The position numbers and the translations under genes are program-made. Source: JAXHTH01 sp034211115 (lineage in GTDB: Bacteria; Planctomycetota; Phycisphaerae; Phycisphaerales; SM1A02). Taken from it: DNA of 49,088 nucleotides. Each line of letters opens with the position of its first letter. Positions within the stretch are counted from its first letter, which is position 1. This document shows positions 17,122 to 26,006 of the stretch, piece by piece. The notes beneath the pieces were generated by a model. That model saw only the letters and a program-made list of their open reading frames with translations, did not search any database and was not told the origin of the DNA. The DNA is taken from NCBI GenBank assembly GCA_034211115.1, contig JAXHTH010000113.1:1-49088 (forward strand). Direction: 5' to 3'.

Positions 17122-17149
17122 TTGACAGCCGCCGCGAACGCGGTAAACT
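17122..17149 (+). promoter_or_regulatory. Strong sigma70-like promoter
   Basis: Perfect TTGACA (17122-17127), 16-bp spacer, TAAACT (17144-17149). It is among the closest matches to consensus in the window and is followed about 50 bases later by an intrinsic terminator with no gene between. Confidence 0.55.
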
Positions 17150-17155
17150 TTGGAT

Positions 17156-17205
17156 GCCCCCGGAAGGGTCCGGCGTTGAGGCTTGCCTCCGCCGGGCCTT
17201 TTTTT
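17156..17205 (+). ncRNA. Candidate small RNA ending in an intrinsic terminator
   Basis: Starting about seven bases after the TAAACT box, a transcript of roughly 50 bases would run to a textbook terminator: GGTCCGGCG (17167-17175) pairs with CGCCGGGCC (17190-17198), with an inner GAGG-cttg-CCTC stem and a run of seven T (17199-17205). No reading frame of note is inside. It could be a small regulatory RNA or a terminated leader; the terminator alone is well supported. Confidence 0.45.
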
Positions 17206-17309
17206 GTGGCCGGCCAGAGCCGGGATTGACCATCTTCATCAGATCGCGTCGGCGGGGAGGCATCTGTTTCCCGCACATGATGACAGCGCGTGGTGGCCCA
17301 GCCACTCGA

Positions 17310-17340
17310 GACGCCGGCCCCGGGGCCGGCGTCTTCTTCC
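17310..17340 (+). terminator. Hairpin with T-rich tail
   Basis: GACGCCGGCC (17310-17319) pairs perfectly with GGCCGGCGTC (17324-17333) around CCGG, followed by TTCTTCC. It lies upstream of the CPBP gene and could end a transcript from the left. Confidence 0.5.
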
Positions 17341-17439
17341 ATCGGGCCGCACCGCGCGTCGAAATGGCTCACAAGAGGTCTTTTCGGGACGGTTGTGGCC
17401 GGCTCGGACGGCCGGGCGCTCCCGGTGATCGATCGGGGC

Positions 17440-18702
17440 GTGCCCTTTGGGCGTGCGTTCCGGAAAGGAGCCGGATCGCAGTATGATGCGAGCCGACGGC
17501 GGGAGGCTCTCGGCGCGGGTCCGCTCGTCCGCGAGGCCCGGATCGCAGCGCCCGGCCTGCGAGGCGGCACGCACCGGTTTCGGCAGTGGACATCCCGTCA
17601 CCCGATCGCGGCGTACTTCACGATCACGTACGTGTTCTCGTGGCCCGCCCTGTTTCTTGTTCTGTGGGTCTTTCCGCAGAACATGGCGATTGGTGGCATC
17701 CTGGGCACGCTGGCCACGTTCTCGCCGGCGTTCGCGGCCATGATCGTCGCGGCGCCTGCGGACCCCCGGCACGTGGGCAGACAGCGCGCCGCGCACGGGA
17801 TGAGCTTTCTCATCACCTGGCTTCTGGCCGGCACGACGCTGGTGTTGTTCGCCTGCCGGCTGAGAGACGCCCCGTTCCGCGCGCCTCTGGTCGTGTTCGG
17901 GAGCATGCTCGCGCTTCTGCCGGCCTTCTGCGTCTCTCGCGCCTTTTCCCGAATCACCGGGCTCCGCCGGCACTCCAGATCTCTGGCGGCGCCGCGCGGA
18001 AACATCGTCTGGTATCTCTTCGCGCTGCTTGCGGTTCCGGCGGTTCAGCTCCTGGGCGTCGCGGTGACGCGCCTGCTCGGCGCCGAAGCCGGCTCCGAGG
18101 CTGGGCTGTGCGTCTCCGTCGATCCTTCGGCCGCGGCGCCGATGTTCTTCTATGGCTTTTTCTTCACCGGCGGGATCAACGAGGAGAGCGGGTGGAGAGG
18201 GTTCGCACTGCCCCGGCTGCAGCGCCCATACTGCCCGCTCGCGGCGGCGCTGATCGTCTGGGTGTTCTGGGCGCTGTGGCATCTCCCGGCGGACCTGGCG
18301 TCGGGCGATCCGCCATCATCGATTCTCATGAACCGGCTGTTCTTCAACGCGATGTGGTCGGTCCTCTTCATGTGGGTGTTCAATCGCACGGGCGGGAGCC
18401 TGCTCGCGCCGGCCCTGTTTCACCCGGCGATGAACACATCCGGAGCGCTGCTGCCGCGCACGGTCGCGGCGATGGGTCGACCGCCTCGGCTCAAGAGCGC
18501 GCCGGCAGCGTCGCCTGCGCTTCGGCACGTGGCGCCGCCTTCACATCCGCCAGGAGATACTCAATCACGCGGGCGGCGCTGTAGGTCTGCGCGCCCGGCT
18601 CGAGGAAGCGGGCCACGTCGGCGACGTCATCGCCGGAGGTCACGAGCGGGAGTTCGCGCGACCCGTCGCCTCGCCTTTGTTCCAGGCCGATGTTGCCCAT
18701 GA
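17440..18702 (+). CDS. CPBP-family intramembrane metalloprotease
   Basis: Multi-pass membrane protein of the CPBP (Abi) family. Motif 1 EExxxR appears as GGINEESGWRGFALPRLQ, motif 2 as WALWHLPADL, motif 3 as TGGSLLAPALFHPAMN, covering the catalytic Glu, Arg and His residues. About seven hydrophobic segments precede them. The start is uncertain: GTG at 17440 or 17425 are in frame; an earlier in-frame GTG (17290) would place a terminator hairpin inside the gene. The last ~70 codons (from about 18491) run antisense through the end of the convergent gene and look non-native (Arg/Pro-rich), so the original stop may have been lost. Role unknown; family members process membrane proteins or prenylated peptides. 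Confidence 0.75.
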   Translation: MPFGRAFRKGAGSQYDASRRREALGAGPLVREARIAAPGLRGGTHRFRQWTSRHPIAAYFTITYVFSWPALFLVLWVFPQNMAIGGILGTLATFSPAFAAMIVAAPADPRHVGRQRAAHGMSFLITWLLAGTTLVLFACRLRDAPFRAPLVVFGSMLALLPAFCVSRAFSRITGLRRHSRSLAAPRGNIVWYLFALLAVPAVQLLGVAVTRLLGAEAGSEAGLCVSVDPSAAAPMFFYGFFFTGGINEESGWRGFALPRLQRPYCPLAAALIVWVFWALWHLPADLASGDPPSSILMNRLFFNAMWSVLFMWVFNRTGGSLLAPALFHPAMNTSGALLPRTVAAMGRPPRLKSAPAASPALRHVAPPSHPPGDTQSRGRRCRSARPARGSGPRRRRHRRRSRAGVRATRRLAFVPGRCCP

Positions 18703-19969
18703 GCGCATTGCAGACACACTTGCGGCCGTGCGTGTCGGATTCATCGCCCCCCTTGCGGACGTAATCCGCCGTCGGCTCGGACGGACACCGCCAGCCCAGG
18801 CTCCCGTCGGGTTTGCGATAGGCGTGGCGGAGGTAACCGAGATCGCAGATTCGTGATCGCTTCTTGTAGCGGGCCTCATTCGAGAGCGTCGTGTCGAGCT
18901 GGACAACCTTGAAGGGGAAGCCGGTGGGGGAGGCGACCGGATCGGTGAAGACGCGCGCGATCCCGGCGCCGCTCCTCGCCAGTACCTGCGCCTTCAGATC
19001 GGGGGCGAGATCGGATTCCTCGCAGTAGGCGAAGGCGGTGCCCACCTGGATGCCCACGGCCCCGGCCTCCCGCGCCGCGGCCAGACGCTGCGGCTCGGCG
19101 CAGGAGCCGGCGAGCCAGAAGGGAAGGCCCAGCTTGCGGAAGGCGGCGAGATCGGCGACATCGCGCTCGCCGTAGATCGGCTCGCCCTCGGCGCTGAGCC
19201 CGGTCCGGCCGCGGGGCGGGGCGTTGTGCCCTCCGGCCGTCGGACCCTCCACGATGAACCCGTCAACCCGGCCGTTCGAGCGCTTCACCAGCATCGACCC
19301 CAGCGTGGCGAAAGAGACGATGGCCAGGAAGCCGGGCCGGGCGAGCTTCGGCGCCCGGCCCGCGGTGAACTCGACCGGGTCGAACTTCGTAAGGTGTTCT
19401 TCGCCGGCCGGCGCATCCTTGACTTCGAGGCGAAGCTCGACCGGCCGGGCGTCGGCGAGACTGTCGAGAATGCCGGGGATGGCGCGGGGGATGCCGGCCC
19501 CCATGAGCACCCAGGTCACGCCGGCCAGCATCGCCCCGTAGATCGACGGCAGCGTGGGAAGCTGGATCTTCTCCAGGTAGTTGATTCCGACCGGTCCCTC
19601 GTGCCCCTCCCGGGCCAGGAAGACCTCGGCGAAGTTGCTCGCGACGAGCAGTTCCGTGAGCTGCCCTGACGGCTTTTGGGCGGGCATCGGCTTGGCCCGG
19701 AACGGCGCGTCTTCGGACTTGCCGCCGGGAATAAAGTAACGATCCAGAATCCGTTTCGCCACGCCGGAGATCGGGAAGCGCGCCAGCGCGCGCCGCACGT
19801 GCCCGCCCCGGTCCCCCAGTTGCAGGCGCCGGGTCATGATCATATCGAGGCCGGTTCCGGAGACGACGCCGAGCTGTCCGGCGCGGGAGACGGCGCGGGC
19901 GAGGCGCCAGCCGGACACGCCGGCGCCCATCCCGCCCTGGATGATCAGGGGCAATCGGTCACGTTCCAT
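18491..19969 (-). CDS. Nitronate monooxygenase-like flavoprotein
   Basis: 492 residues, FMN-dependent TIM barrel of the 2-nitropropane dioxygenase/PfaD group. Seen: LIIQGGMGAGVSGWRLA at the N-terminus, VDGFIVEGPTAGGHN, FWLAGSCAEPQRL and GAVGIQVGTAFAYCEES, which form the flavin and phosphate-binding loops. It is longer than the ~320-residue nitronate monooxygenases; the C-terminal extension holds clustered cysteines (CDLGYLRHAY, RCPSEP, CVCNALMGN) as in PfaD-like enoyl reductases. It may oxidise alkyl nitronates or reduce an enoyl substrate. GGAGG precedes the ATG. It overlaps the convergent CPBP frame by 212 bases. Confidence 0.85.
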   Translation of the reverse strand: MERDRLPLIIQGGMGAGVSGWRLARAVSRAGQLGVVSGTGLDMIMTRRLQLGDRGGHVRRALARFPISGVAKRILDRYFIPGGKSEDAPFRAKPMPAQKPSGQLTELLVASNFAEVFLAREGHEGPVGINYLEKIQLPTLPSIYGAMLAGVTWVLMGAGIPRAIPGILDSLADARPVELRLEVKDAPAGEEHLTKFDPVEFTAGRAPKLARPGFLAIVSFATLGSMLVKRSNGRVDGFIVEGPTAGGHNAPPRGRTGLSAEGEPIYGERDVADLAAFRKLGLPFWLAGSCAEPQRLAAAREAGAVGIQVGTAFAYCEESDLAPDLKAQVLARSGAGIARVFTDPVASPTGFPFKVVQLDTTLSNEARYKKRSRICDLGYLRHAYRKPDGSLGWRCPSEPTADYVRKGGDESDTHGRKCVCNALMGNIGLEQRRGDGSRELPLVTSGDDVADVARFLEPGAQTYSAARVIEYLLADVKAAPRAEAQATLPARS

Positions 19970-20026
19970 TGGTCAACCTCCGTGGTGCGCACGTGCAGAC
20001 GGCCGCTTCAACGACGCGGGAATGGA

Positions 20027-20054
20027 CCGGGGAGCCCCGCGACGGGCTCCCCGG
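20027..20054 (-). terminator. Perfect 11-bp hairpin between the RRM and NMO-like genes
   Basis: CCGGGGAGCCC (20027-20037) pairs with GGGCTCCCCGG (20044-20054) across a six-base loop. It lies 90 bases past the RRM stop and 58 bases before the nitronate monooxygenase-like start, both on the minus strand. There is no T-run, so it may be a pause or 3'-end stabilising structure rather than a classical terminator. Confidence 0.4.
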
Positions 20055-20144
20055 ATCGGGGCGCATATCAAACACCGGACACGACGCACACATGGCGGCG
20101 GCCCTCCTCGGCGTTGAGAGCTGGCTGACGATTCGCGCGCCGGT

Positions 20145-20420
20145 TCACCAGCGCCTGCGCTGACCGCCGCCGCGGTCATTGCGGGCACGCGCCTCGTTGA
20201 CCTTGAGCTGGCGTCCGCCGAACTCCATGCCGTCGATGGCGGCGATCGCGTTGCGCGCCGACTCGTCGTCGCGCATCTCGACAAAGCCGAAGCCACGCGG
20301 CCGGCCGGTGTCACGATCGGTGATGAGCGCGACCTCCGCGACCTCGCCATGCTGGCCGAACAACTCGGCGACTTCCGATTCCGTCGCCTTGAACGACAGA
20401 TTACCGACGTAGATCTTCAC
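20145..20420 (-). CDS. Single-RRM RNA-binding protein
   Basis: 91 residues. RNP2 is KIYVGNL (2-8) and RNP1 is RGFGFVEM (42-49), with the typical ATESEVAELFGQHGEV helix and a basic, Gly-rich tail (ARARNDRGGGQRRRW). Such glycine-rich single-RRM proteins of bacteria bind single-stranded RNA and are often cold-induced. The start is the GTG at 20418-20420, with AGGA eight bases upstream; the longer frame upstream is non-family. Probably monocistronic. Confidence 0.93.
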   Translation of the reverse strand: MKIYVGNLSFKATESEVAELFGQHGEVAEVALITDRDTGRPRGFGFVEMRDDESARNAIAAIDGMEFGGRQLKVNEARARNDRGGGQRRRW

Positions 20421-20842
20421 GTCTGCGTTCCTGACCCGAGGGAAGGGTGCCGATGAAGATCCTCGGGGCGATCTGCGTCGGGCTCGCCGCGGACGCCCTC
20501 TGCTTGGCGCATCCGGCGGCGGATCATGAAATGGCGCCGCAGGATAGCAGGGCGGGGAATCAGACGCCAATGCGAGGCCAATCCTCTGTGCCAAAAAACA
20601 GGAGCCGGGCCTGTTCCCCCTCTCAGCCGATGGGTGAATCCACATTGCGGTCCGAGACCGGCCGAGCCGGGGCCGAGGCCGCCGGCCGCGGGCTTCCCGT
20701 CGCCTTCGCCCCGGCGTGACCGGCGGGGTCGGCATGCCGGCAAACGCCCCGCGCCGCCCCTTCCGTGGGCGTTCTCGCCCGTTTGACGAAGCCCCCGCGG
20801 CGCGGTAGCACGCCGCCGCGCCGGCCGGCCGGGAACCTCGCC

Positions 20843-21457
20843 ATGACCGATCCCGTCACGCTCTATTACGATCTGACCGCAGAATCGAGGGCGGAGCAGT
20901 GGTACGGCAACGAGATCCTCATGCCGACCATCCGCCAGTTCATCGCCTTCCTGCCCCGGCGGCCGCGGGTGCTCGATCTCGGCTGCGGCTGCGGCTACGA
21001 GAGCATGCGCCTGGCATCGGCCGGGGCCGAGGTGCTCGGGCTGGATTTCAGCGGCGCGTCGATCCGGATCGCCCGGCAGCGCGCCCCGCAATGCCGTTTC
21101 GAGCAGGAGGACTTCCGGGGGCTGGACGATCGGCACGGCATGTTCGACGGCGTCTTCGCCGCCGGCTCCATCATCCATGTCGCGCATGCGGAATGGCCCG
21201 ACCTGGCCGGGCGCATCGCGCGCGTCCTCCGCCCGAACGGGCGCCTGCTGGCGGTCGTCAAGGACGGCGCGGGGACGATGGTCCGCACCGAGGAGGTCGC
21301 CGGCCGGCAGATTCGGCGCGAGATCCATCTCTACACCCGCGAGGCGCTCGCCGCGGCGACGGAAGCGCTTGAGTACGCCGGCGATGCGGTCCTCGACCGG
21401 GATCTCCTCGACCGCGGCTGGCGCGGGTATTACTTCCTCCACCGCGACAAGAGATGA
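20843..21457 (+). CDS. Class I SAM-dependent methyltransferase
   Basis: 204 residues. Motif I is VLDLGCGCG (43-51), followed by VLGLDFSGASIRIARQ with the acidic ribose contact, EQEDFRGL, and FDGVFAAGSIIHVAHAEW as motif IV. The ATG at 20843 starts MTDPVTLYYDLTAESRAEQWYG, a sensible methyltransferase N-terminus; upstream codons are Arg/Pro-rich and unlikely to be coding. The substrate is unknown. It is divergent from the RRM gene. Confidence 0.85.
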   Translation: MTDPVTLYYDLTAESRAEQWYGNEILMPTIRQFIAFLPRRPRVLDLGCGCGYESMRLASAGAEVLGLDFSGASIRIARQRAPQCRFEQEDFRGLDDRHGMFDGVFAAGSIIHVAHAEWPDLAGRIARVLRPNGRLLAVVKDGAGTMVRTEEVAGRQIRREIHLYTREALAAATEALEYAGDAVLDRDLLDRGWRGYYFLHRDKR

Positions 21458-21804
21458 ACCGGTTTTGCGACAGCAGTCACGAAGAGGCGGTCCGGCGGAG
21501 ACGCGCTGTCGCGCCGTTTCCACGTCTCGATCGCCCTTGTTGCGCGGCCGTGCCAATGACGCGGGGCGATGCGGCCGACAATGACGGATGAGCCGCCGCG
21601 CGCGGGCGGTGTTATCGGCCGTGGCGTCGACGGATCGGGCCGGTCTGATGTGATCCCCGAGAAGCGGGCCGGAGAGGATGGTCCCTCGCCAATGGGCTGA
21701 AACACCCGGCGCGCCGGCCGGTATCACCCGGCGGGAAGGGCCGGGGCTCTCGAGGAGGATGCCGCCCTTTCGGCCCGGAAGGCGGCTGATGAGGAGCGAA
21801 TCTC
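21458..21804. other. Intergenic interval
   Basis: About 350 bases before the S9 peptidase gene; no gene, repeat or terminator recognised. Confidence 0.4.
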
Positions 21805-24800
21805 GTGCGACAACTGATGCTGATGGTGATGATCGTGGCGTGGTCGATGCTGTCTCTGGCCGATCCGGTGTCGGCCGGGCCGAATGCCCGCCGGGCCGAT
21901 GCCGCGACGCCGGACCCCGCCCGGGCGGCCGGCGACGAGGAACACGGCGGGCGGGACGAGCAGGCCGACGCGGCGAAGGCCGGGGACGATGCCGAAGAGA
22001 AGGAAGAAGAAAAGGAGCTGACCCTCGAACGACTCTTCCCCGAGAAGAGCTTCTTCGGGCCGCGCGCGTATCGCATGTCCTTCGCGCGCGATGGACGATA
22101 CGCCGCGTACCTCTATCGCCCGTACCTCGAGCGCCGGCACGGCTCGGATCTCTGGATCTACGACGTCCAGACCGGCGAGAGTCGGCGCATCACCTCCGTC
22201 TCCGTCATGTCCAGGTTCCAGGAGGCGACGCGCAAGGTGCGCGAGGACCGCATCGAGAAGGCGAAGAAGAAGCGCGGGCAGAAGGATGATGGTGAGAAGA
22301 AGAAGGCCGCGGCCGACGATCCCGTCTCCGGCGCGTGGAACGGAATCCTCCTCGGTGATGAGGAGTACGGCATCCCGCCCGAGGGGCTCGCGTTCCTCCT
22401 GTCGCTTCAGATGAAGGATGATGGCGTGGTGGACGGGACGTTCCGGTCGGCCGTCGCCGATGCCACCATCACCGAAGGCCGCTTCGACACCGATGAAAAC
22501 ACGCTGACGTGCACGCTCGTCGATCCCGACTCGGGCCTCACCGGCGCGCTCACCGCGACCATCGAGGACGATGCGATGGAGGGAACGATCGTCACCGAGG
22601 ACCCCGATGCGACGTTCGAGATCAGCGCCGAGCGAAGGCCGCCCGCCGCCAGGGAACAGGATGACGGCGAAGCCGGGAAGATCAAGAAAGACGACGAAGA
22701 GAAGAAGGATGACGACGCCGGCGCGGACGATGAAGACTCCGACGGCGACGGTGAGAAGAACGAAGACGGCGACGAGGATGAGGAGGAAATCGACCTCGGC
22801 GATGTCGTCGATGAGAAGGATGCCGACGACAAGAAGGCCCCGCGCTACGGCGGGATCTCGACCTTCACCTGGGCGCCCGAGGAGGCGGAACTGCTCTTCG
22901 TCAGCGGGGGCGACGTGTATCGCTACGACGTCGAGACTGATGAGATCACCCGTCTGACGAAGACGAAAACCTCCGAGCGCGGCGTGCAGTATCTGCCCGA
23001 CGGCTCGGGCTATACCTGCATGCGCAACAACGCCGTCCTGCGGACGACGTTCGGCAGCCATCTCGCCGAGCAGATCGATCCGAACTTCCCGGGCGGGGAG
23101 GACATGCGAAGCTACGAGCTGAGTCGCGACGGTCAATGGCTCGCGTTCGTCACCGCAAAGGACAAGGGCAGAAGCAGCGGCGGCCGGCGGGTCAACATCG
23201 TCAACTACCGCCAGCGATTCGCGCAGGTGCGTCAGGTGCCGCGCCACATGCCCGATGATCCGCCGCCGAAGATCGATCTGTCGGTCTACCTTTACCAGAT
23301 CAACGATCCGATGACGGAGGAGGGTGAGCTGAGCAAGGTGTTCGGCTTCACCCAGACCGCACCGCGCGACATCATCGGCGGGCCGGAATGGGCGCCGGAC
23401 TCCAGCCGCATCGCGTTTCTTGTCTTCCAGCAGACCGGCAGCCTCGTGCGCGTCCTCGAAGCGAAGGTTCCCGAGGTGCATGAGGAGGACGAAGAGGAGG
23501 CGGGGGAGGAAGACGCCGGCGAGCCCGATGAGGAGGAGAAGGACGAGGGCGGTGCGAAGGCCGATGATGACGAGAACGAGGCGAAAGAGAAGAAGAGCAA
23601 AGCGAAGGACGAGGAGCCGAAGGTCGAGGACGCCCGCCTCGTCTACAAGTTCTATCACCACGGCGGGCCCAATACGCCCTACATGATGAGGCCCGTCTAC
23701 CTCCCCGACAGCCGCCGCATCGCGTTCATCACCGAGCTGAGCGGCTTCCGGCACGTGCACGTGCTCGATCCCGTCTACGAGACGCTTCGGCAGATCACGA
23801 GCGGGCATTACGAGGTCTATCCGGCCGGGCTGTCCAGAGACCATCGCTACATGTTCATCACCGCGACGAAGGAGCATCCCGCGCAGCTCGACATCTACCG
23901 CATCGACCTCGAGACCTTCGAGATGAAGCGGCTCAGTCCGGTTGACGGCTACTACAGTGGCGTCGCGGTGAGCAACGACGGCACGCGCGTGCTCGCGAAC
24001 TTCGTCGATTACGGCCGCCTGCGCGAACTCGTCACGATCGACGTCGAGGAGGAGAGCCAGGAGACGCTGACCGACTCTCATCCCGACATCGCGCACGAGC
24101 TGACCGAGCCGGTGCCCGAGTTCTTCACCTACGAGAATCGGCACGGGCAGGAGATCCACGGCCACACGTTCAAGCCCGAGGACTGGACGCCGGACGATCA
24201 GCGCCCGCTGCTGATGTACGTCTACGGCGGCCCGCTGGGGACGCGGAAGATGGTCACCCGCGGCAGCTATGCCTCCGACAGCTACTTCTTCGCCTACTAC
24301 ATGGCGAAGAAGCACGGCTACGTCACCTGCACGATCGACCCGCGCGGCGCCAGCGGCTACGGCGGGCTGTACGAGAAGTCCAACTACGAGCAGGTCGGCA
24401 AACCCCAGGTCGAGGATCTCGTCGACGGCGCGAAGTGGTTCGCCGAAAACCACGGCGTCGACGAGGATCGCATCGGCCTCCACGGCTGGAGCTTCGGCGG
24501 GTTCCAGACTCAGATGTGCCTCTACACCGAGCCTGATGTCTTCGCCTGCGGCATCGCCGGCGCCGGTCCCACGGAGTGGGAGAACTACAACTCCTGGTAC
24601 GCGACGGCCACGATCGGCCCCAGCCGCGAGGGCGAGACCGACCTGGCCAGGTTCTCCCTCCTGCCCCTGGCCAAGAACCTCAAGGCGAAGCTTCTCCTCG
24701 TGCACGGCATGGAAGACTCCAACGTGCTCTATCAGGACACGGTGCGCGTCTACCGCGAACTGCTCAAGGCCGGCAAGGAGACGCTCGTCGAGCTGTTCCT

Positions 24801-25719
24801 CGATCCCACCGGCGGGCACGGACTGGGCGGCGATGTCAAACGACTGGGACGCATGCGCAAGTACGAGGAGTTTCTCCTCCGCACGCTGGGGACCGGCGCC
24901 CCGGCCGAGGCGGAGGAAGAGGAAGAACCGGCGGCGGAGCCGGAGGCGGGAGGCGACGTCGAGGCCGAAACGACGCATGAAGAAGCGCCGCCCGACGCCG
25001 ATGTCGATGACGGCTGGATCGCCCTCTTCAACGGCGAGGATCTCACCGGCTGGACGCCAAAGTTCGCCGGGCACAAGCTGGGCGTGAACTACAACGACAC
25101 CTTCCGCGTCGAGGATAACACCATCGTCGTCAACTACGACGAATGGGAGCAGTTCAACGGCGCATTCGGCCACCTCTTCCACGAGCAGGAGTTTTCGAGC
25201 TACATCCTTCAGCTCGAATATCGCTTCATGGGCGAGCAGACGCCCGGCGGGCCCGGATGGGCGTACCGCAACAGCGGGGTGATGATTCACGGCCAGCCCC
25301 CGGAAATGATGGGGATCGACCAGGCGTTTCCCGTGTGCATCGAGGTCCAGCTCCTGGGCGGGGATGGCGAGCACGCGCGCCACACCGCCAACGTCTGCAC
25401 GCCCGGAACAAACATCATCATGGATGGCGAGTTGACCACCGCCCATTGCATCGACAGCACATCACGGACCCATCACGGCGATGCGTGGGTCGCCCTGGAG
25501 GTCGAGGTGCGCGGCGGCGAGGTCATCCGCCACAGGATCAACGGCGAACTCGTGCTGGAATACGGCGGGCCGCAGCTCGATGAAAGCGATGCCGACGCCC
25601 GCGCGTGGCTCGAACAGCGAGGCGGCGAGAAGATGCTCACGAGCGGAACCATCTCCCTCCAGGCCGAATCCCACCCCTGCGCGTTCCGGAATATCCGTCT
25701 CAAGCCGCTGGGGAAGTGA
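21805..25719 (+). CDS. Secreted S9-family prolyl oligopeptidase fused to a DUF1080 domain
   Basis: 1304 residues. Order: signal peptide (1-25); acidic linker; start of a beta-propeller; an inserted ~105-residue beta-rich domain (~172-278, SGAWNGILLG...); a Glu/Asp/Lys-rich stretch (~283-343); propeller blades interrupted by a second charged stretch (~559-610); the S9 alpha/beta hydrolase with GWSFGG (Ser896), HGMEDSN (Asp971) and GGHG (His1005), a complete catalytic triad; an acidic linker; and a C-terminal DUF1080/3-keto-disaccharide hydrolase-like jelly roll (~1068-1304, WIALFNGEDLTGWTPKF, SGVMIHGQPP). It should act outside the cytoplasm on peptides, with the last domain possibly binding or cleaving sugars. 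The fusion and the charged insertions are unusual. Confidence 0.88.
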   Translation: MRQLMLMVMIVAWSMLSLADPVSAGPNARRADAATPDPARAAGDEEHGGRDEQADAAKAGDDAEEKEEEKELTLERLFPEKSFFGPRAYRMSFARDGRYAAYLYRPYLERRHGSDLWIYDVQTGESRRITSVSVMSRFQEATRKVREDRIEKAKKKRGQKDDGEKKKAAADDPVSGAWNGILLGDEEYGIPPEGLAFLLSLQMKDDGVVDGTFRSAVADATITEGRFDTDENTLTCTLVDPDSGLTGALTATIEDDAMEGTIVTEDPDATFEISAERRPPAAREQDDGEAGKIKKDDEEKKDDDAGADDEDSDGDGEKNEDGDEDEEEIDLGDVVDEKDADDKKAPRYGGISTFTWAPEEAELLFVSGGDVYRYDVETDEITRLTKTKTSERGVQYLPDGSGYTCMRNNAVLRTTFGSHLAEQIDPNFPGGEDMRSYELSRDGQWLAFVTAKDKGRSSGGRRVNIVNYRQRFAQVRQVPRHMPDDPPPKIDLSVYLYQINDPMTEEGELSKVFGFTQTAPRDIIGGPEWAPDSSRIAFLVFQQTGSLVRVLEAKVPEVHEEDEEEAGEEDAGEPDEEEKDEGGAKADDDENEAKEKKSKAKDEEPKVEDARLVYKFYHHGGPNTPYMMRPVYLPDSRRIAFITELSGFRHVHVLDPVYETLRQITSGHYEVYPAGLSRDHRYMFITATKEHPAQLDIYRIDLETFEMKRLSPVDGYYSGVAVSNDGTRVLANFVDYGRLRELVTIDVEEESQETLTDSHPDIAHELTEPVPEFFTYENRHGQEIHGHTFKPEDWTPDDQRPLLMYVYGGPLGTRKMVTRGSYASDSYFFAYYMAKKHGYVTCTIDPRGASGYGGLYEKSNYEQVGKPQVEDLVDGAKWFAENHGVDEDRIGLHGWSFGGFQTQMCLYTEPDVFACGIAGAGPTEWENYNSWYATATIGPSREGETDLARFSLLPLAKNLKAKLLLVHGMEDSNVLYQDTVRVYRELLKAGKETLVELFLDPTGGHGLGGDVKRLGRMRKYEEFLLRTLGTGAPAEAEEEEEPAAEPEAGGDVEAETTHEEAPPDADVDDGWIALFNGEDLTGWTPKFAGHKLGVNYNDTFRVEDNTIVVNYDEWEQFNGAFGHLFHEQEFSSYILQLEYRFMGEQTPGGPGWAYRNSGVMIHGQPPEMMGIDQAFPVCIEVQLLGGDGEHARHTANVCTPGTNIIMDGELTTAHCIDSTSRTHHGDAWVALEVEVRGGEVIRHRINGELVLEYGGPQLDESDADARAWLEQRGGEKMLTSGTISLQAESHPCAFRNIRLKPLGK

Positions 25720-25730
25720 GCGGCTCGGTT

Positions 25731-25989
25731 GGTGGGACGGGCGTCCCGCCCGTTCGTGCGAGACAACGGCCAGTCCATGTGATGCTCGTTCCCGCGCGCC
25801 GGTCCACATGGCCCGGCCGTTGGGCCGGGGCGGCTGCGCTCTGACAGTGGCCGCGCCGGATGCCAACGAAAAACCCCGGGCGAGCCCGGGGCTATGTGGG
25901 GTCGGATCATCGGTGCGGTGGGACGGGCGTCTCGCCCGTCCGCTCTCCGGGAATCCAGCAATCACGGCGCACGGCCGGGACGGCCGTGC
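25731..25989. repeat. REP-like palindromic repeats
   Basis: Between the S9 peptidase and SOD genes lie two copies of GGTGGGACGGGCGTCYCGCC (25731-25754 and about 25917-25943), each palindromic around GACGGGCG/CGCCCGT, and a related palindrome gcacggccgggacggccgtgc at 25969-25989. Such elements are typical of dispersed intergenic repeats. Confidence 0.7.
25869..25891 (-). terminator. Intrinsic terminator of the SOD gene
   Basis: On the minus strand CCCCGGG-CTCG-CCCGGGG is followed by TTTTTCG, about 115 bases after the superoxide dismutase stop. Strong stem plus T-run. Confidence 0.75.
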
Positions 25990-26006
25990 CACCGCCTTCT
26001 TATCCC

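Noticed and set aside
20521..20620. Sigma54-like TGGCAC before the RRM gene
   Set aside because: TGGCAC is followed by six instead of five bases and TTGG rather than TTGC, and no sigma54 activator gene is nearby.
21724..25446. 1240-codon open frame antisense to the S9-DUF1080 gene
   Set aside because: The sense strand encodes intact catalytic motifs; the antisense frame has no start signal and mirrors the codon pattern.
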